Source: JBFWVD01 sp050246915
Lineage (GTDB): Bacteria; Actinomycetota; Acidimicrobiia; Acidimicrobiales; Ilumatobacteraceae
Length of the DNA stretch: 64,000 nt
Direction of reading: 5' to 3'
NCBI GenBank assembly: GCA_050246915.1
Contig: JBFWVD010000006.1
Span: 29,529 to 93,528, forward strand
The translations under genes and the position numbers were made by a program. The notes beneath the pieces were generated by a model that was given only the letters and a program-made list of their open reading frames with translations, was not told the origin of the DNA and ran no database searches. This document shows, in pieces, positions 1 to 8,322 of this stretch; the first letter of the stretch is position 1; every line of letters starts with the position of its first letter.

Positions 1-792
1 GCCGAGGGGCCATATGCCCCGGCCATCGGTGGCGCCCTCATCACCATGGTGCAGCCGAACCCAGGGCACGAGATCGCATACAACCGCTGGTACGAGGACG
101 ATCACTTCTACGCCGGTGCTCTGGCCATGCCCTGGATGTTCGCCGGCCGTCGATGGGTGGCGCTGGCGTCGCACCGCGCCGTACGCCATCCGGCGTCGTC
201 GGCCGTGGCAAATCCAGTCACCAACGGCCGCTACATCTCGCTGTACTGGATCACCGACGGGCGCATGGCCGATCACATCGCCTGGACCACGGCCACCAAC
301 AAGCGGCTGCGGGCCGACGGTCGCGGCTTCGAGGAACGCACGCATGTGTTCACCACCTTCGCCGACTATCTCGGTCCGGTGTACCGCAGCGACGAGGGAC
401 CACGTGACATCCATGCACTCGATCATCGATATGACGGTCTGGTCGTGGAGATCGTCGATGCATGCAGCGCCGAGTCGATCGAGGAGTTCGACCATTGGCT
501 GGCCAACGAGCACATTCCGGCGCTGCATCGGGCGCACGATGGCGTTGGTCAGAGTCTCCGGTTCCGACCGCAGCCGCTGCCGCGCACCTTCAACGACGTC
601 GTCGACGTGAGCGGTATCGAGCAACGTCTCGTCCTCCTCCATTTCCTCCACGGCGACCCGCTCGAGCACTGGGCCCAGACGTTCGCGACACATGGACGGA
701 CACTCGAGTCGTCCGGACTCGGCACGCTGCAGTTCTGCGCACCGTTCATCCCGACCGAGGTGGGCACGAACCGCTACGTGTTCGACGACTGA
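1..792 (+). CDS. EthD-like dimeric alpha-beta barrel protein (5' partial)
   Basis: The reading frame is open from the first base, so the true start probably lies upstream; an internal ATG at 46 is also possible. 263 residues are visible. Two segments resemble EthD/ferredoxin-fold signatures: an NRWYEDDHF stretch near the N-terminus and FDHWLANEHIPALH about 140 residues later, suggesting a tandem two-domain protein. EthD-family members are small cytoplasmic proteins often associated with aromatic or ether degradation, but no catalytic residue identifies a reaction here. Its 3' end overlaps the convergent dehydrogenase gene by 19 bases. The function is a family-level guess. Confidence 0.6.
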   Translation, partial: AEGPYAPAIGGALITMVQPNPGHEIAYNRWYEDDHFYAGALAMPWMFAGRRWVALASHRAVRHPASSAVANPVTNGRYISLYWITDGRMADHIAWTTATNKRLRADGRGFEERTHVFTTFADYLGPVYRSDEGPRDIHALDHRYDGLVVEIVDACSAESIEEFDHWLANEHIPALHRAHDGVGQSLRFRPQPLPRTFNDVVDVSGIEQRLVLLHFLHGDPLEHWAQTFATHGRTLESSGLGTLQFCAPFIPTEVGTNRYVFDD

Positions 793-1643
793 CCGTCTCT
801 TTGGCGGCTGGCCAGTTCCTCGACGAGTCGCAGCGCCTCGTCGGCGACACGGGCCATCGTCGCACCAGCGCCGTCACCATTGCGCACGATCGCTGCGTAC
901 AGATCGAGGTCCTTGCGCAACAACGACGCCGCCATCGCGGCACCTCCGGCCTCGATGGCGGGGACGTGATGCAACATGAAGTTGTCCCCACTCGACGCGA
1001 GCAGCAGTCGGAACGCGACGTCGCGGTCGAGGCCGAGGGTCGAGGCCGAGTCCAGCGCCCACATCGATGCTCCCAACGTCAGGGACGAGAGCGCGTTGCT
1101 GAGCAGCTTCCCGACCTGCCCTGCCCCGATGCCACCGAGTCGTTCGATGATGGCCGCGTGTGTGGCGAACACCGGCCTCCAGCGGTCCACCAGCGCCGTG
1201 GCCCCTCCGCACAGCACGGTCATCCGACCCGCGATCGCGGCGGCGTTGCCCCCGCTCACCGGAGCGTCGAGCACTGCCACACCACGAGCGGTAGCAACGT
1301 CATGTACCTCTCGAACCGTGTCGGGATGCACCGTGCTGTGAACCGCAAGAGTCGAACCTGGCGGCATCGACTCGACCAGGCCGCCGTGGCTCAGCGTTAC
1401 CGAGCGCACATCGTCATCGGTCGTGACGCACACGGCGATCATCGGGCACGTCTCGGCCAGCTCACGCAGCGACGTGGCTACATCACACCCGCTTTCGCGG
1501 AACTCGTCGAGGGCGTTCGGCCGACGGGCCCACACCGACACGTCGAACCCGCCCCGAACGATCCGATGCGCCATCGGCCCACCTTGGTTGCCGAGGCCGA
1601 CGAACCCGACCCGATCGAGCGCTCGACCCTGTGTCTCCATCAT
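774..1643 (-). CDS. NAD(P)-dependent beta-hydroxyacid dehydrogenase, 3-hydroxyisobutyrate dehydrogenase family
   Basis: 289 residues from ATG 1643, preceded by a GGGGGAAG ribosome site. A longer upstream start at 1763 would overlap the previous gene and adds no conserved sequence. The N-terminal Rossmann motif GFVGLGNQGG is at about 13-22, the substrate-binding DAPVSGG at 126-132, and the catalytic lysine in GAGQVGKLLSN at about 179. The family oxidises beta-hydroxyacids such as 3-hydroxyisobutyrate, tartronate semialdehyde-type compounds or 6-phosphogluconate relatives. It is last in a probable three-gene operon after two purine deaminases, 65 bases downstream of the adenosine deaminase-like gene. 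The substrate is unknown. Confidence 0.85.
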   Translation of the reverse strand: MMETQGRALDRVGFVGLGNQGGPMAHRIVRGGFDVSVWARRPNALDEFRESGCDVATSLRELAETCPMIAVCVTTDDDVRSVTLSHGGLVESMPPGSTLAVHSTVHPDTVREVHDVATARGVAVLDAPVSGGNAAAIAGRMTVLCGGATALVDRWRPVFATHAAIIERLGGIGAGQVGKLLSNALSSLTLGASMWALDSASTLGLDRDVAFRLLLASSGDNFMLHHVPAIEAGGAAMAASLLRKDLDLYAAIVRNGDGAGATMARVADEALRLVEELASRQRDGQSSNT

Positions 1644-1708
1644 TCGCGCTTCCCCCGAGCCGATGACCGTGTCGCCCCGTGGCGACTGCGGGGACGGTAG
1701 CGCTCGCG

Positions 1709-2731
1709 CTACGCGATGGTCGCGGCGAGCGCGTCGAACTGTGCGGTCAGATCCTTTCGCCATTGACGCTTCGTCGGCTCGTCGACGAACGCGCCGTCGA
1801 TGCCGTTGTGGAGGAACTGACGGAAGTCGTCGACACCGAACCCCATGTGATCGGCGGCCACGACGAAGTCCGTCGTTGGATCGGTGCGGAACATCGGCGG
1901 GTCGTCGCAGTCGATGGTGATCTTGAGGCCACGCGCCGCCATCTCTTTGATGGGATGGGTCGTGTAGTCCGGGCCGAAGTACACCCAGGCCGTCGAGACC
2001 GGTGTGCAGGTGAACACCACACCCTCGTCGCGGCAGCGAGCAACGATCGCCTCGGACTCGATGACGTGATAGCCGTGATCGATGCGCTCGCAGCCGAGCA
2101 GATCGAGGCAGGTCTCGATGTTGCGCGGCGGTGCGTCCTCGCAGGCGTGCGCAGTGCGGCGCAGGCCGGCGCGCTCGGCCATCCGATACGCCTTCCAGAA
2201 GCGCTCCGGCGGGAACTCGGCCTCGGCGTAGTCCATGCCGATCCCGATCACCTCGTCGCGGGGGTTGGCCAGGACGGTCTCCATCATCGACACCGCAAGA
2301 TCGGGGGTCTCCATGCGATTCACCGCGGCGATCAGCTTGCAGTCGATGCCGTGGTCGACCTTGGCATCGCGGATGCCGGCGATGAGGCCGTCAACACAGG
2401 TTTCGTAGGACGCACCGGCGGCCATGTGGGTGGTCGGGTTGAACGACATCTCCCGATAGCGGACGTTGTGCTTCGCCGCGTCGCTCAAGGTCTCGTACGC
2501 GATCCGGTAGAAGTCTTCGTGGTCCAAGATTGCCAAGGCGCTGTTGTCGTACATGTGCAAGAACGCGTAGATGTCGGGATAGTCGTAGAGATCTTCGGGC
2601 ACGTCGAACGCCGGTAGTGGCACCCCATGCTTGGTGGCCAGGTCGACGACCGTCGCCGCCTGCAACGATCCCATGAGGTGGACGTGGAGGCTCACCTTCG
2701 GCATCGCCTTCAAGAAGTCGTGCATGTTCAT
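1709..2731 (-). CDS. Adenosine deaminase family protein
   Basis: 340 residues with a strong ribosome site (GGGAGGAA) before ATG 2731. The metal-dependent deaminase signature is complete: H16 and H18 in LHVHLMGS, HACE at 195-198 (family HAGE), RIDHG with H219, and the D276-D277 pair in DCDDPP. These provide the zinc ligands and catalytic acid/base of adenosine deaminases (adenosine to inosine plus ammonia). The usual HxDG at the first motif is HLMG here and the HAGE Gly is Cys, so another aminopurine or purine-like substrate is possible. It follows the adenine deaminase gene by 21 bases, so purine salvage or catabolism is the likely context. Confidence 0.85.
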   Translation of the reverse strand: MNMHDFLKAMPKVSLHVHLMGSLQAATVVDLATKHGVPLPAFDVPEDLYDYPDIYAFLHMYDNSALAILDHEDFYRIAYETLSDAAKHNVRYREMSFNPTTHMAAGASYETCVDGLIAGIRDAKVDHGIDCKLIAAVNRMETPDLAVSMMETVLANPRDEVIGIGMDYAEAEFPPERFWKAYRMAERAGLRRTAHACEDAPPRNIETCLDLLGCERIDHGYHVIESEAIVARCRDEGVVFTCTPVSTAWVYFGPDYTTHPIKEMAARGLKITIDCDDPPMFRTDPTTDFVVAADHMGFGVDDFRQFLHNGIDGAFVDEPTKRQWRKDLTAQFDALAATIA

Positions 2732-2752
2732 GTGGGTTCCTCCCGGAACGGA

Positions 2753-4561
2753 TCACGGAGCCGGGACCGACACGACGGCCGGTGAGCCGTGCGCCGATCC
2801 GACCACCGTCGGTACGAGGGACATGGTCGCGGTCTCGATGATCCCGCGGTCGGTGACGCCGACGTCGGGGATGTTGGGCAGGCACAGGAAGTTCAGTGCG
2901 TAGATGGGGCGATGCGGGATCGACATCGACAGCTCATCGACGAGGAGTCGCTCCACGTCATCCAACCCGTCGGCCACCTCGGCGAGGGGACGCAACGACA
3001 ACAACCCCGCCACCGGCAGCGGCACCAACGCACGCACCTGCGTTCCGACGACCACGCAGTAGCCACCTCCCGCGTCTGCCAGAGCATTGGCGGCGATGGC
3101 CATCGACTCTCGCGAATCGCCGACCACGAACAGATTGTGCGAATCGTGGTTGACCGTGCAGGCGACCGCTCCACCGCGGATGCCCAACCCGCCCACGAAA
3201 CCCTTGCCGACGAGTCCGGTGGCACGATGGCGTTCGAGCACGGCGATGGACACCACATCGAGCGACGCGTCCGGTTCGACGATTCCGTCGATGACCTCGA
3301 GTGTGGCCTGGCGCATGGTCTTGGGACCGCCGAAGACCACTACGTTCACCTCGACCGATCCAACGACGTCGCTGGCCACCGCCAGATCAGCGGCAACGAT
3401 CGCTCTCGGGAGATGGATAGTGCCCACGGCGGAGCCAGGCACCGCGAACGGCGGCGGATCATCGACCAACTCCCCGTCGATCGCGACGATCACGCCCGAT
3501 CTCACGACCATCGACGCGGTGAACTCGGCGAGATCGTCGACGATGACCAGATCGGCGACCTTTCCTGGGGTCACGCTGCCGCGATCTCGATCGAGCCGCA
3601 TCAGATCCGCGGCGTTGATCGTCGCCATCTGCACCGCTTGCATCGGATCGAAGCCCGACTCGATGGCGAGACGTACCCGATGATCGAGATGGCCTTCGCG
3701 TCGCAGCATGTTCGGGTGCACATCATCGGTGCACAGCACCAGGTTTCGTGTATCGATGCCACCGCGCACCATCGCGTCGGCCAACTCCGGCCATTGCTCG
3801 GCGGGCAGCCGATCGATGCGCGGCGTGAGCAGCACGCGCAAGCCCCGGCGTAGTTGTTCGAGGACCTCCTCGACGCTCTCGGCCACATGGGTGTCCTCGA
3901 TGCCGGAGCACACCGACGCATCGAGAACCTCCCCCAGGAATCCAGGGAGCTGGCCACCGACGGTCTTGCCTCGCGAGATGGTCGCCTCGATCTTGCGCAG
4001 CTGATCATCGTCGGCGCCGAGCAGCAACGCAGGGTTGATGTCGCCGCCCAAGCACACCGCGTCGGTGCGATCGAGCAACGCCATCGTGGCATCCATGTCC
4101 ATCTCGTATCCCGAGGTCTCGAGATGGGCGGCGAGCGCAGGCACTCGGCCCGGCACACGCAGCAAGAGCGACAGTGGAAGCGACGCCGCCTCGTCGAGCA
4201 GCATCTCGATCCCTGCCACGCCGAGCACGTTGGCGATCTCGTGAGGGTCGGCACACAGCGTGAGCACCCCACGCGGAACGATGGCTCGTGCCAGTTCGCT
4301 CACGGTGACGTTCGAACTCTCGACGTGCACGTGAGGATCGATGAGACCGGGCACGACGATGCGCCCGTCGAGATCGACGACTGCAGCATCGCCCACTTCG
4401 ACCGTGCCCGGACTGGCCAGCGCTGCGATGCGATCACCGACGATCACCACATCGGCAGTGTGGATCTCGCGGGTGTGGACGCTGAGCACCCGGCCGCCCC
4501 GCAGCAACAGATCCGGTGACCTCGCGCCGAGAGCGGTATCGATCAGACGACGACGATCCAT
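2753..4561 (-). CDS. ade: Adenine deaminase
   Basis: 602 residues, the usual length for bacterial adenine deaminase. The start is ATG 4561 (AGGAAACGG upstream); the open frame continues further upstream, but only as an antisense shadow of the divergent thiolase gene. Family motifs are present: DPHVHVESS (H77, H79), ADPHEIANV from about 104, CTDDVHPNML, and NHDSHNL in the C-terminal domain. The enzyme is a cytoplasmic binuclear-metal amidohydrolase converting adenine to hypoxanthine and ammonia. It is the first gene of an operon with the adenosine deaminase-like and hydroxyacid dehydrogenase genes. The 201-base gap upstream separates it from a divergent gene. Confidence 0.92.
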   Translation of the reverse strand: MDRRRLIDTALGARSPDLLLRGGRVLSVHTREIHTADVVIVGDRIAALASPGTVEVGDAAVVDLDGRIVVPGLIDPHVHVESSNVTVSELARAIVPRGVLTLCADPHEIANVLGVAGIEMLLDEAASLPLSLLLRVPGRVPALAAHLETSGYEMDMDATMALLDRTDAVCLGGDINPALLLGADDDQLRKIEATISRGKTVGGQLPGFLGEVLDASVCSGIEDTHVAESVEEVLEQLRRGLRVLLTPRIDRLPAEQWPELADAMVRGGIDTRNLVLCTDDVHPNMLRREGHLDHRVRLAIESGFDPMQAVQMATINAADLMRLDRDRGSVTPGKVADLVIVDDLAEFTASMVVRSGVIVAIDGELVDDPPPFAVPGSAVGTIHLPRAIVAADLAVASDVVGSVEVNVVVFGGPKTMRQATLEVIDGIVEPDASLDVVSIAVLERHRATGLVGKGFVGGLGIRGGAVACTVNHDSHNLFVVGDSRESMAIAANALADAGGGYCVVVGTQVRALVPLPVAGLLSLRPLAEVADGLDDVERLLVDELSMSIPHRPIYALNFLCLPNIPDVGVTDRGIIETATMSLVPTVVGSAHGSPAVVSVPAP

Positions 4562-4762
4562 CGACCCGTTTCCTGTCACCTCACGAGCCTCGCGGACGAT
4601 CGAGCCCGAGGAATAGGGGTGTGAGCAGCGTTCACGGCCTCGTAACAGACCGGACACGCCGACACCGTGCGCCCGCTTTCGACAGCCACGATGCCGAGCA
4701 ACGTACGATGTACGAACACAGATTGCCCGGGGCGATCGAGCAGGCGAACGAGGGGAGAGCAC

Positions 4763-5929
4763 GTGAGCATGGGGGTGTGCATCACAGGGGTCGGCTCGTC
4801 GGCTGTCGGTCGGGCACTGTTCCGGGATCCTGCCGATCTGGCCATCGAAGGGTGCCTCGATGCCATCCGCGACGCGGGCCTCACCCGCGAGGACATCGAT
4901 GGCATCGCGGCCTTCCACATCGAGGGCTCGGCCAGCGCGGTGCAGATCATGGATGCACTCGGTCTGAAGGTGAACTGGTTCGCTGATTGCAGTATCGGTC
5001 CATCGCAGATCAGCGCCATCTTCGAAGCGATCATGGCGGTACAGACCGGACGCGCCAGGCATGTGCTCGCGTTCCACTCCTCGTGCGAAGGCACCGTTCG
5101 TCAGCAGCTCGGCCGCGGCGGCACCATGCCCGGCTCGGCAACCGCAACACCCGAGCGCGTCAGCGGGCCACCGGAGTGGTGGCTGCCATTCGGCGCACCT
5201 TCCGCCGGGAACCACATCGCCATGTACGCACAGCGCCACTTCCATGAGTTCGGCACGACCCGTGAGCAGATGGGGCAGATCCCCCTCGTGCAGCGCGCCA
5301 ACGCCGGGCGCTACGAGAAGGGCATCTACCGCGATCCGCTGACCATGGACGACTATCTCAACGCCCGCATGATCTCCGAACCGTTCTGCCTCTACGACTG
5401 CGACATCCCGATCGACTTCTGCCAAGCCGTCATCGTCTCGGCCGCCGATGCCACGAGTGGGCTTCGCAAGAAGCCCCTCGACGTCAACGCCACCAGCCAC
5501 GCGATGCGATCGCGGATGTCGTGGGACCAGTTCGACGATCTCACCACCATGGTCCTGCGGGACGTCGGCGCTGATCTGTGGCGTCACACCGATCTGCGTC
5601 CCGCCGACGTCGACGTCGCCCAGCTCTACGACGGGTTCACGTTCATCGCCATGGCATGGCTCGAGGCCCTCGGCTTCTGCGGCAAGGGGGAGAGCGGAGC
5701 GTTCATCGAAGGCGGCTCGCGCATCTCGCTCGATGGCGAACTCCCCATCAACACCAACGGGGGCCAGCTGTCCTCCGGGCGCATGCATGGTTGGGGTTAT
5801 CTGCCCGAAGCCTGCAAGCAGCTGTGGGGTGAGGGCGGCGATCGACAGGTGCCCAACGATCCTGAGGTGGCAGTGGTTGCATCGGGCGGCGGCATCTATG
5901 CCGGTGCGATGCTGGTGACGAGGAGCTGA
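4763..5929 (+). CDS. Thiolase-like lipid-transfer protein (Ltp/SCP-x thiolase domain)
   Basis: 388 residues from GTG 4763, chosen because AGGGGAG lies five bases upstream; ATG 4769 is the alternative. It has the SCP-x/Ltp thiolase layout: GVGSSAVGR at the N-terminus, an AFHSSCEG segment in place of the canonical thiolase cysteine loop, YDGFTF, and the C-terminal NTNGGQLSSGR. Such proteins are thiolases or, when paired with a DUF35 protein, retro-aldolases that split beta-hydroxy-acyl-CoAs, as described for Ltp2 with ChsH2 DUF35 in steroid side-chain degradation. The next gene, two bases downstream, is exactly such a DUF35 protein. The reaction here is inferred from that pairing. Confidence 0.85.
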   Translation: MSMGVCITGVGSSAVGRALFRDPADLAIEGCLDAIRDAGLTREDIDGIAAFHIEGSASAVQIMDALGLKVNWFADCSIGPSQISAIFEAIMAVQTGRARHVLAFHSSCEGTVRQQLGRGGTMPGSATATPERVSGPPEWWLPFGAPSAGNHIAMYAQRHFHEFGTTREQMGQIPLVQRANAGRYEKGIYRDPLTMDDYLNARMISEPFCLYDCDIPIDFCQAVIVSAADATSGLRKKPLDVNATSHAMRSRMSWDQFDDLTTMVLRDVGADLWRHTDLRPADVDVAQLYDGFTFIAMAWLEALGFCGKGESGAFIEGGSRISLDGELPINTNGGQLSSGRMHGWGYLPEACKQLWGEGGDRQVPNDPEVAVVASGGGIYAGAMLVTRS

Positions 5930-5931
5930 CG

Positions 5932-6351
5932 ATGGCTGACCAATTGGGACCGATGCGTGTGCCACCGCTGCTCACCGAGCTCAACCGCGACTATTGGACA
6001 GGTGGCCTCTCGGGCGAGCTGCGCATCTTGCGCTGCCAAGCCTGTGGCCATTGGTTGCACCCGCCGACCAGTATCTGCCGTGAGTGCCTGTCAACCGACA
6101 TTGCTGCCGAGGCGGTGAGCGGTAAGGGCACCGTCGCCGCGTTCACCATCAATCATCAGCAGTGGAGTCCGACGGCGACGGCCGATCCGTACATCATCGC
6201 CATCGTGGAGCTCCCCGAACAGGCGAATTTGCGCCAGACCACCAACATCGTGAACTGCGGTATTCGCGAGGTGTTCATCGGCATGGCTGTCCGTGTCGTG
6301 TTCGAGCCGCTCGAAGACGTGGCCGTCCCGTTGTTCGAACCGGACCGCTGA
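5932..6351 (+). CDS. Zn-ribbon OB-fold protein (DUF35), partner of the upstream thiolase
   Basis: 139 residues. A rubredoxin-like zinc ribbon (C35-x2-C38, C49-x2-C52) follows an N-terminal helix with NRDYWTGGLSGELRILRC, and an OB-fold with GKGTVAAFTI follows that. This is the standard DUF35 architecture. Such proteins bind acyl-CoA and form complexes with thiolase-like proteins, completing the active site of hydratases or retro-aldolases. It begins two bases after the thiolase-like stop, so the two are surely co-transcribed. Its 3' half is covered on the other strand by the open tail of the HATPase gene. Confidence 0.88.
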   Translation: MADQLGPMRVPPLLTELNRDYWTGGLSGELRILRCQACGHWLHPPTSICRECLSTDIAAEAVSGKGTVAAFTINHQQWSPTATADPYIIAIVELPEQANLRQTTNIVNCGIREVFIGMAVRVVFEPLEDVAVPLFEPDR

Positions 6352-6777
6352 CGAGCTCGCGTCGGCTCTGTGTAGCCGGCGCCACGGTTGCCTCTTCGAC
6401 GGTCGCCGATTCCCGGTCCACGCGACGAACCACACCGCGCTGCCACCGCGACGAGGTTGTCGCGTCCCCCAACGATGACTGAGGGACGACACGATCAACA
6501 GGCCGCGACCGCTGGCATCGAACCGGGATGGCCTCCGCAGGGTGGGGACGCCGTGACCGGCGTCGGTGACCACGATCTTTACCGAGCGCCAACGACGCGA
6601 GACCGTCACGGTGTAGCCCGTTCCGGCGTGTCGCACCGCGTTGGCGGCGAGCTCCGAGGTCATGAGCACCACCTCGTCGCGCCGCTCATGTGGAAGCGAC
6701 GCAAGCAGATCGCTGACGAAGCGACGGGCCTCGACGACCGATGACGCTTCACCGGGAAAGTTCTGTCGCCGCCTCAT
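6091..6777 (-). CDS. RsbW/SpoIIAB-like HATPase (anti-sigma factor kinase) with an unusual antisense-overlapping tail
   Basis: 228 residues as read, of which only about the first 120 form the HATPase_c_2 domain: N box ELAANAVRH (43-50), G1 box DAGHGVP (72-78) and GRGLLIV (90-96), ending near base 6418. This family binds sigma factors or antagonists and phosphorylates STAS-domain antagonists with ATP. Its ATG overlaps the stop of the STAS gene (ATGA), matching the classical antagonist/anti-sigma pair. The remaining ~108 residues are Arg/His/Asp-rich, unlike any domain, and run antisense through the last 260 bases of the DUF35 gene. The functional protein may end near 6418 if a stop codon has been lost. 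Confidence 0.75.
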   Translation of the reverse strand: MRRRQNFPGEASSVVEARRFVSDLLASLPHERRDEVVLMTSELAANAVRHAGTGYTVTVSRRWRSVKIVVTDAGHGVPTLRRPSRFDASGRGLLIVSSLSHRWGTRQPRRGGSAVWFVAWTGNRRPSKRQPWRRLHRADASSSAVRFEQRDGHVFERLEHDTDSHADEHLANTAVHDVGGLAQIRLFGELHDGDDVRIGRRRRTPLLMIDGERGDGALTAHRLGSNVG

Positions 6778-7097
6778 GGCTCGATCCTGAACACACCGCC
6801 GACTCCTGACAGCTCGATGACACGGCTCACCAGTGATGGCACCGATCTCAGCGACACCGACTCCGCTCGCAGCGCTGCATCGATGAGTACGGCGAGCCCC
6901 GAGCTGTCCATGAACGTCAGCTGGGTCATGTCGAACACCAGCCGCGTCGACGAGCTGAGTGCTGTGTCGACGGAGACACGCAGCGCATCGGCGTTGGTGA
7001 GGTCGAGGTCGCCGATCAACTCGATGACCGACGGCGTCAGAGGATCGCTCGTCATGTCGATCCAGCCGATCTGGCCGCTGCTCGCGTGCTCAGCCAT
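6774..7097 (-). CDS. STAS-domain anti-sigma factor antagonist (SpoIIAA/RsbV-like)
   Basis: 107 residues. The STAS signature VIELIGDLDLTNAD and the phosphorylatable serine loop TFMDSSGLAV (D64-S65-S66-G67) are clear. ATG 7097 is preceded by GGAAGAG and the first 14 codons show coding-like third positions, so the longer start is preferred over ATG 7055. The unphosphorylated form would sequester the RsbW-like kinase encoded by the next gene, whose ATG overlaps this stop by four bases. Together they make a partner-switching module that releases an alternative sigma factor; no SigB/SigF gene is in the window. A SigF-like promoter lies upstream at 7265-7290. Confidence 0.85.
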   Translation of the reverse strand: MAEHASSGQIGWIDMTSDPLTPSVIELIGDLDLTNADALRVSVDTALSSSTRLVFDMTQLTFMDSSGLAVLIDAALRAESVSLRSVPSLVSRVIELSGVGGVFRIEP

Positions 7098-7249
7098 CTC
7101 TCTTCCGAGACGGCCGCGCCGTCATCGATGGCCAGTTGGTCGGGCGGCGGCGCCGGCATCGACTCAGATTGCGCCACGACGACATCGCCCGCCCTGTCCG
7201 GCGCAGGCGATGCATCCGCTGTTGGTTCGCGACGATCGGGATCGGCCAT
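7052..7249 (-). CDS. Possible small Pro/Ala-rich protein ahead of the STAS gene
   Basis: 65 residues from ATG 7249, which lies close behind the predicted SigF-like promoter. Its TGA overlaps an in-frame ATG (7055) of the STAS gene as ATGA, which would suit translational coupling. Against it, the composition is low complexity, no domain is visible, and the last 46 bases are better coding in the STAS frame. It may be only the leader of the STAS transcript. Confidence 0.25.
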   Translation of the reverse strand: MADPDRREPTADASPAPDRAGDVVVAQSESMPAPPPDQLAIDDGAAVSEERWLSTRAAARSAGST

Positions 7250-7264
7250 GGTTGAAACAGTTGG

Positions 7265-7290
7265 CTACCCGCCGGCGCCAACTCCCAAAC
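7265..7290 (-). promoter_or_regulatory. SigF/SigB-type promoter for the STAS-HATPase operon
   Basis: Read on the minus strand, GTTT (7290-7287) is followed after 16 bases by GGGTAG (7270-7265). This resembles the actinobacterial SigF/SigB consensus GTTT-N14-18-GGGTAT. Transcription would start near 7258. Position, strand and the regulated genes (a SigB-type partner-switching pair) are mutually consistent. It is a sequence match only. Confidence 0.5.
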
Positions 7291-7350
7291 ATCAAGTGTG
7301 TCCAGTCGATTGGCCGGGGCCGATGATCCGAATACGTCGGCAGGAATCGA

Positions 7351-8166
7351 TCAGCCCAAGCCGGCGGTCTCGAACGCCTTGTCGATCCGCTCGAATCGCC
7401 GGGCGATCGAGCGCCGGCTCTCGGGATGGGTCACCACGTACAGCTCGTCGGTCCCGATGGCGGCAACGACCCGGTTGGCGATGACCGACGGATCGATGAT
7501 GTTGCCGGCCAAGTTGGGATCGGCGATGGCGTCCACATCGGCGAGCTCACCGGGTCCTCCGAGTGAATCGGGCCGGTTGCGAGCCGAGCGACCGACGTTG
7601 GTCGCCACCAGCATCGGGCACAGCACGGTGACCCCGATACCAGTACCGCGCAGCTCCTTCTGCAGTACCTCGGCCAGAGCGACGACGCCGTACTTGGCCA
7701 CGCAGTAGGGACCCATGTTCACGTTTGGCACCAGACCCGCGAACGACGCGGTGAACACGAGGTGTCCGCCTCTGCCACTCGACACCAGCTTGGGGAGGAA
7801 CGCCTCGACGCCGTGGACCACACCCCACAGGTCGACACCGAGCACCCACTCCCAGTCGGCGTGCGTCAGCTCGACCACCGGCAACGATGTGCCCACGCCG
7901 GCGTTCAGGAACACGATGTCCGCTTCGCCGAAGCGCTCTTCGGTGACGTCGGCCAGATGGTCGACGGCCGCCTTCACCGACACGTCCGTCGGGACACCGA
8001 CCACCTCGGTGACCGCACTCAGCTCTGCCACCACGCGATCGAGCACAGCCACCTCGACATCGGCCAGCACGAGCCGGCATCCTTGGGCGGCAAGGGCCTT
8101 GGCCGTGGCCAACCCGATGCCGCTCGCTCCCCCAGTGATCACAGCCACTTTGCCGTTCAGGTCCAC
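7351..8166 (-). CDS. SDR family NAD(P)-dependent oxidoreductase
   Basis: 271 residues. A classical SDR with cofactor motif TGGASGIG (11-18), NAG at about 88-90, and catalytic S141, Y154 and K158 (YCVAK). Such enzymes oxidise or reduce hydroxy/keto groups of many substrates in the cytoplasm. The C-terminal ~35 residues after the fold (ending in a basic helix and DKAFETAGLG) are typical of the class that acts on bulky hydrophobic substrates. It stands upstream of, and in the same direction as, the STAS operon. The substrate is not predictable. Confidence 0.85.
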   Translation of the reverse strand: MDLNGKVAVITGGASGIGLATAKALAAQGCRLVLADVEVAVLDRVVAELSAVTEVVGVPTDVSVKAAVDHLADVTEERFGEADIVFLNAGVGTSLPVVELTHADWEWVLGVDLWGVVHGVEAFLPKLVSSGRGGHLVFTASFAGLVPNVNMGPYCVAKYGVVALAEVLQKELRGTGIGVTVLCPMLVATNVGRSARNRPDSLGGPGELADVDAIADPNLAGNIIDPSVIANRVVAAIGTDELYVVTHPESRRSIARRFERIDKAFETAGLG

Positions 8167-8275
8167 AGCACTCCCCTTCGATCCCCGTTCTCGGCGACTC
8201 TACGGACTCGTCGATCCGTGATCCCAAGGCGAACGCGATCAATGGCGTCGTTGGCCAACCCCGTCGACAGTGACC

Positions 8276-8302
8276 GTGCTCCGCCGGCGTGATTCGGAGC
8301 AC
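8276..8302 (-). terminator. Hairpin downstream of the SDR gene
   Basis: An 8-bp perfect stem GTGCTCCG/CGGAGCAC with an 11-base loop starts 20 bases after the SDR stop codon. There is no T-tract, as is common in high-GC actinobacteria, so termination is inferred from stem and position only. Confidence 0.45.
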
Positions 8303-8322
8303 CCACCGCGGAGCCGGAGACC

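Noticed and set aside
462..1700. 412-codon frame on the plus strand
   Set aside because: Arg-rich antisense shadow of the hydroxyacid dehydrogenase; high-GC genomes produce such frames.
4562..4762. Small Cys-containing frame on the minus strand upstream of adenine deaminase (PVCYEAVN)
   Set aside because: No ribosome site, overlaps the divergent promoter region, and no recognisable fold.
4562..5965. Upstream extension of the adenine deaminase frame
   Set aside because: Antisense to the thiolase-like gene, no domain; a ribosome site supports ATG 4561.
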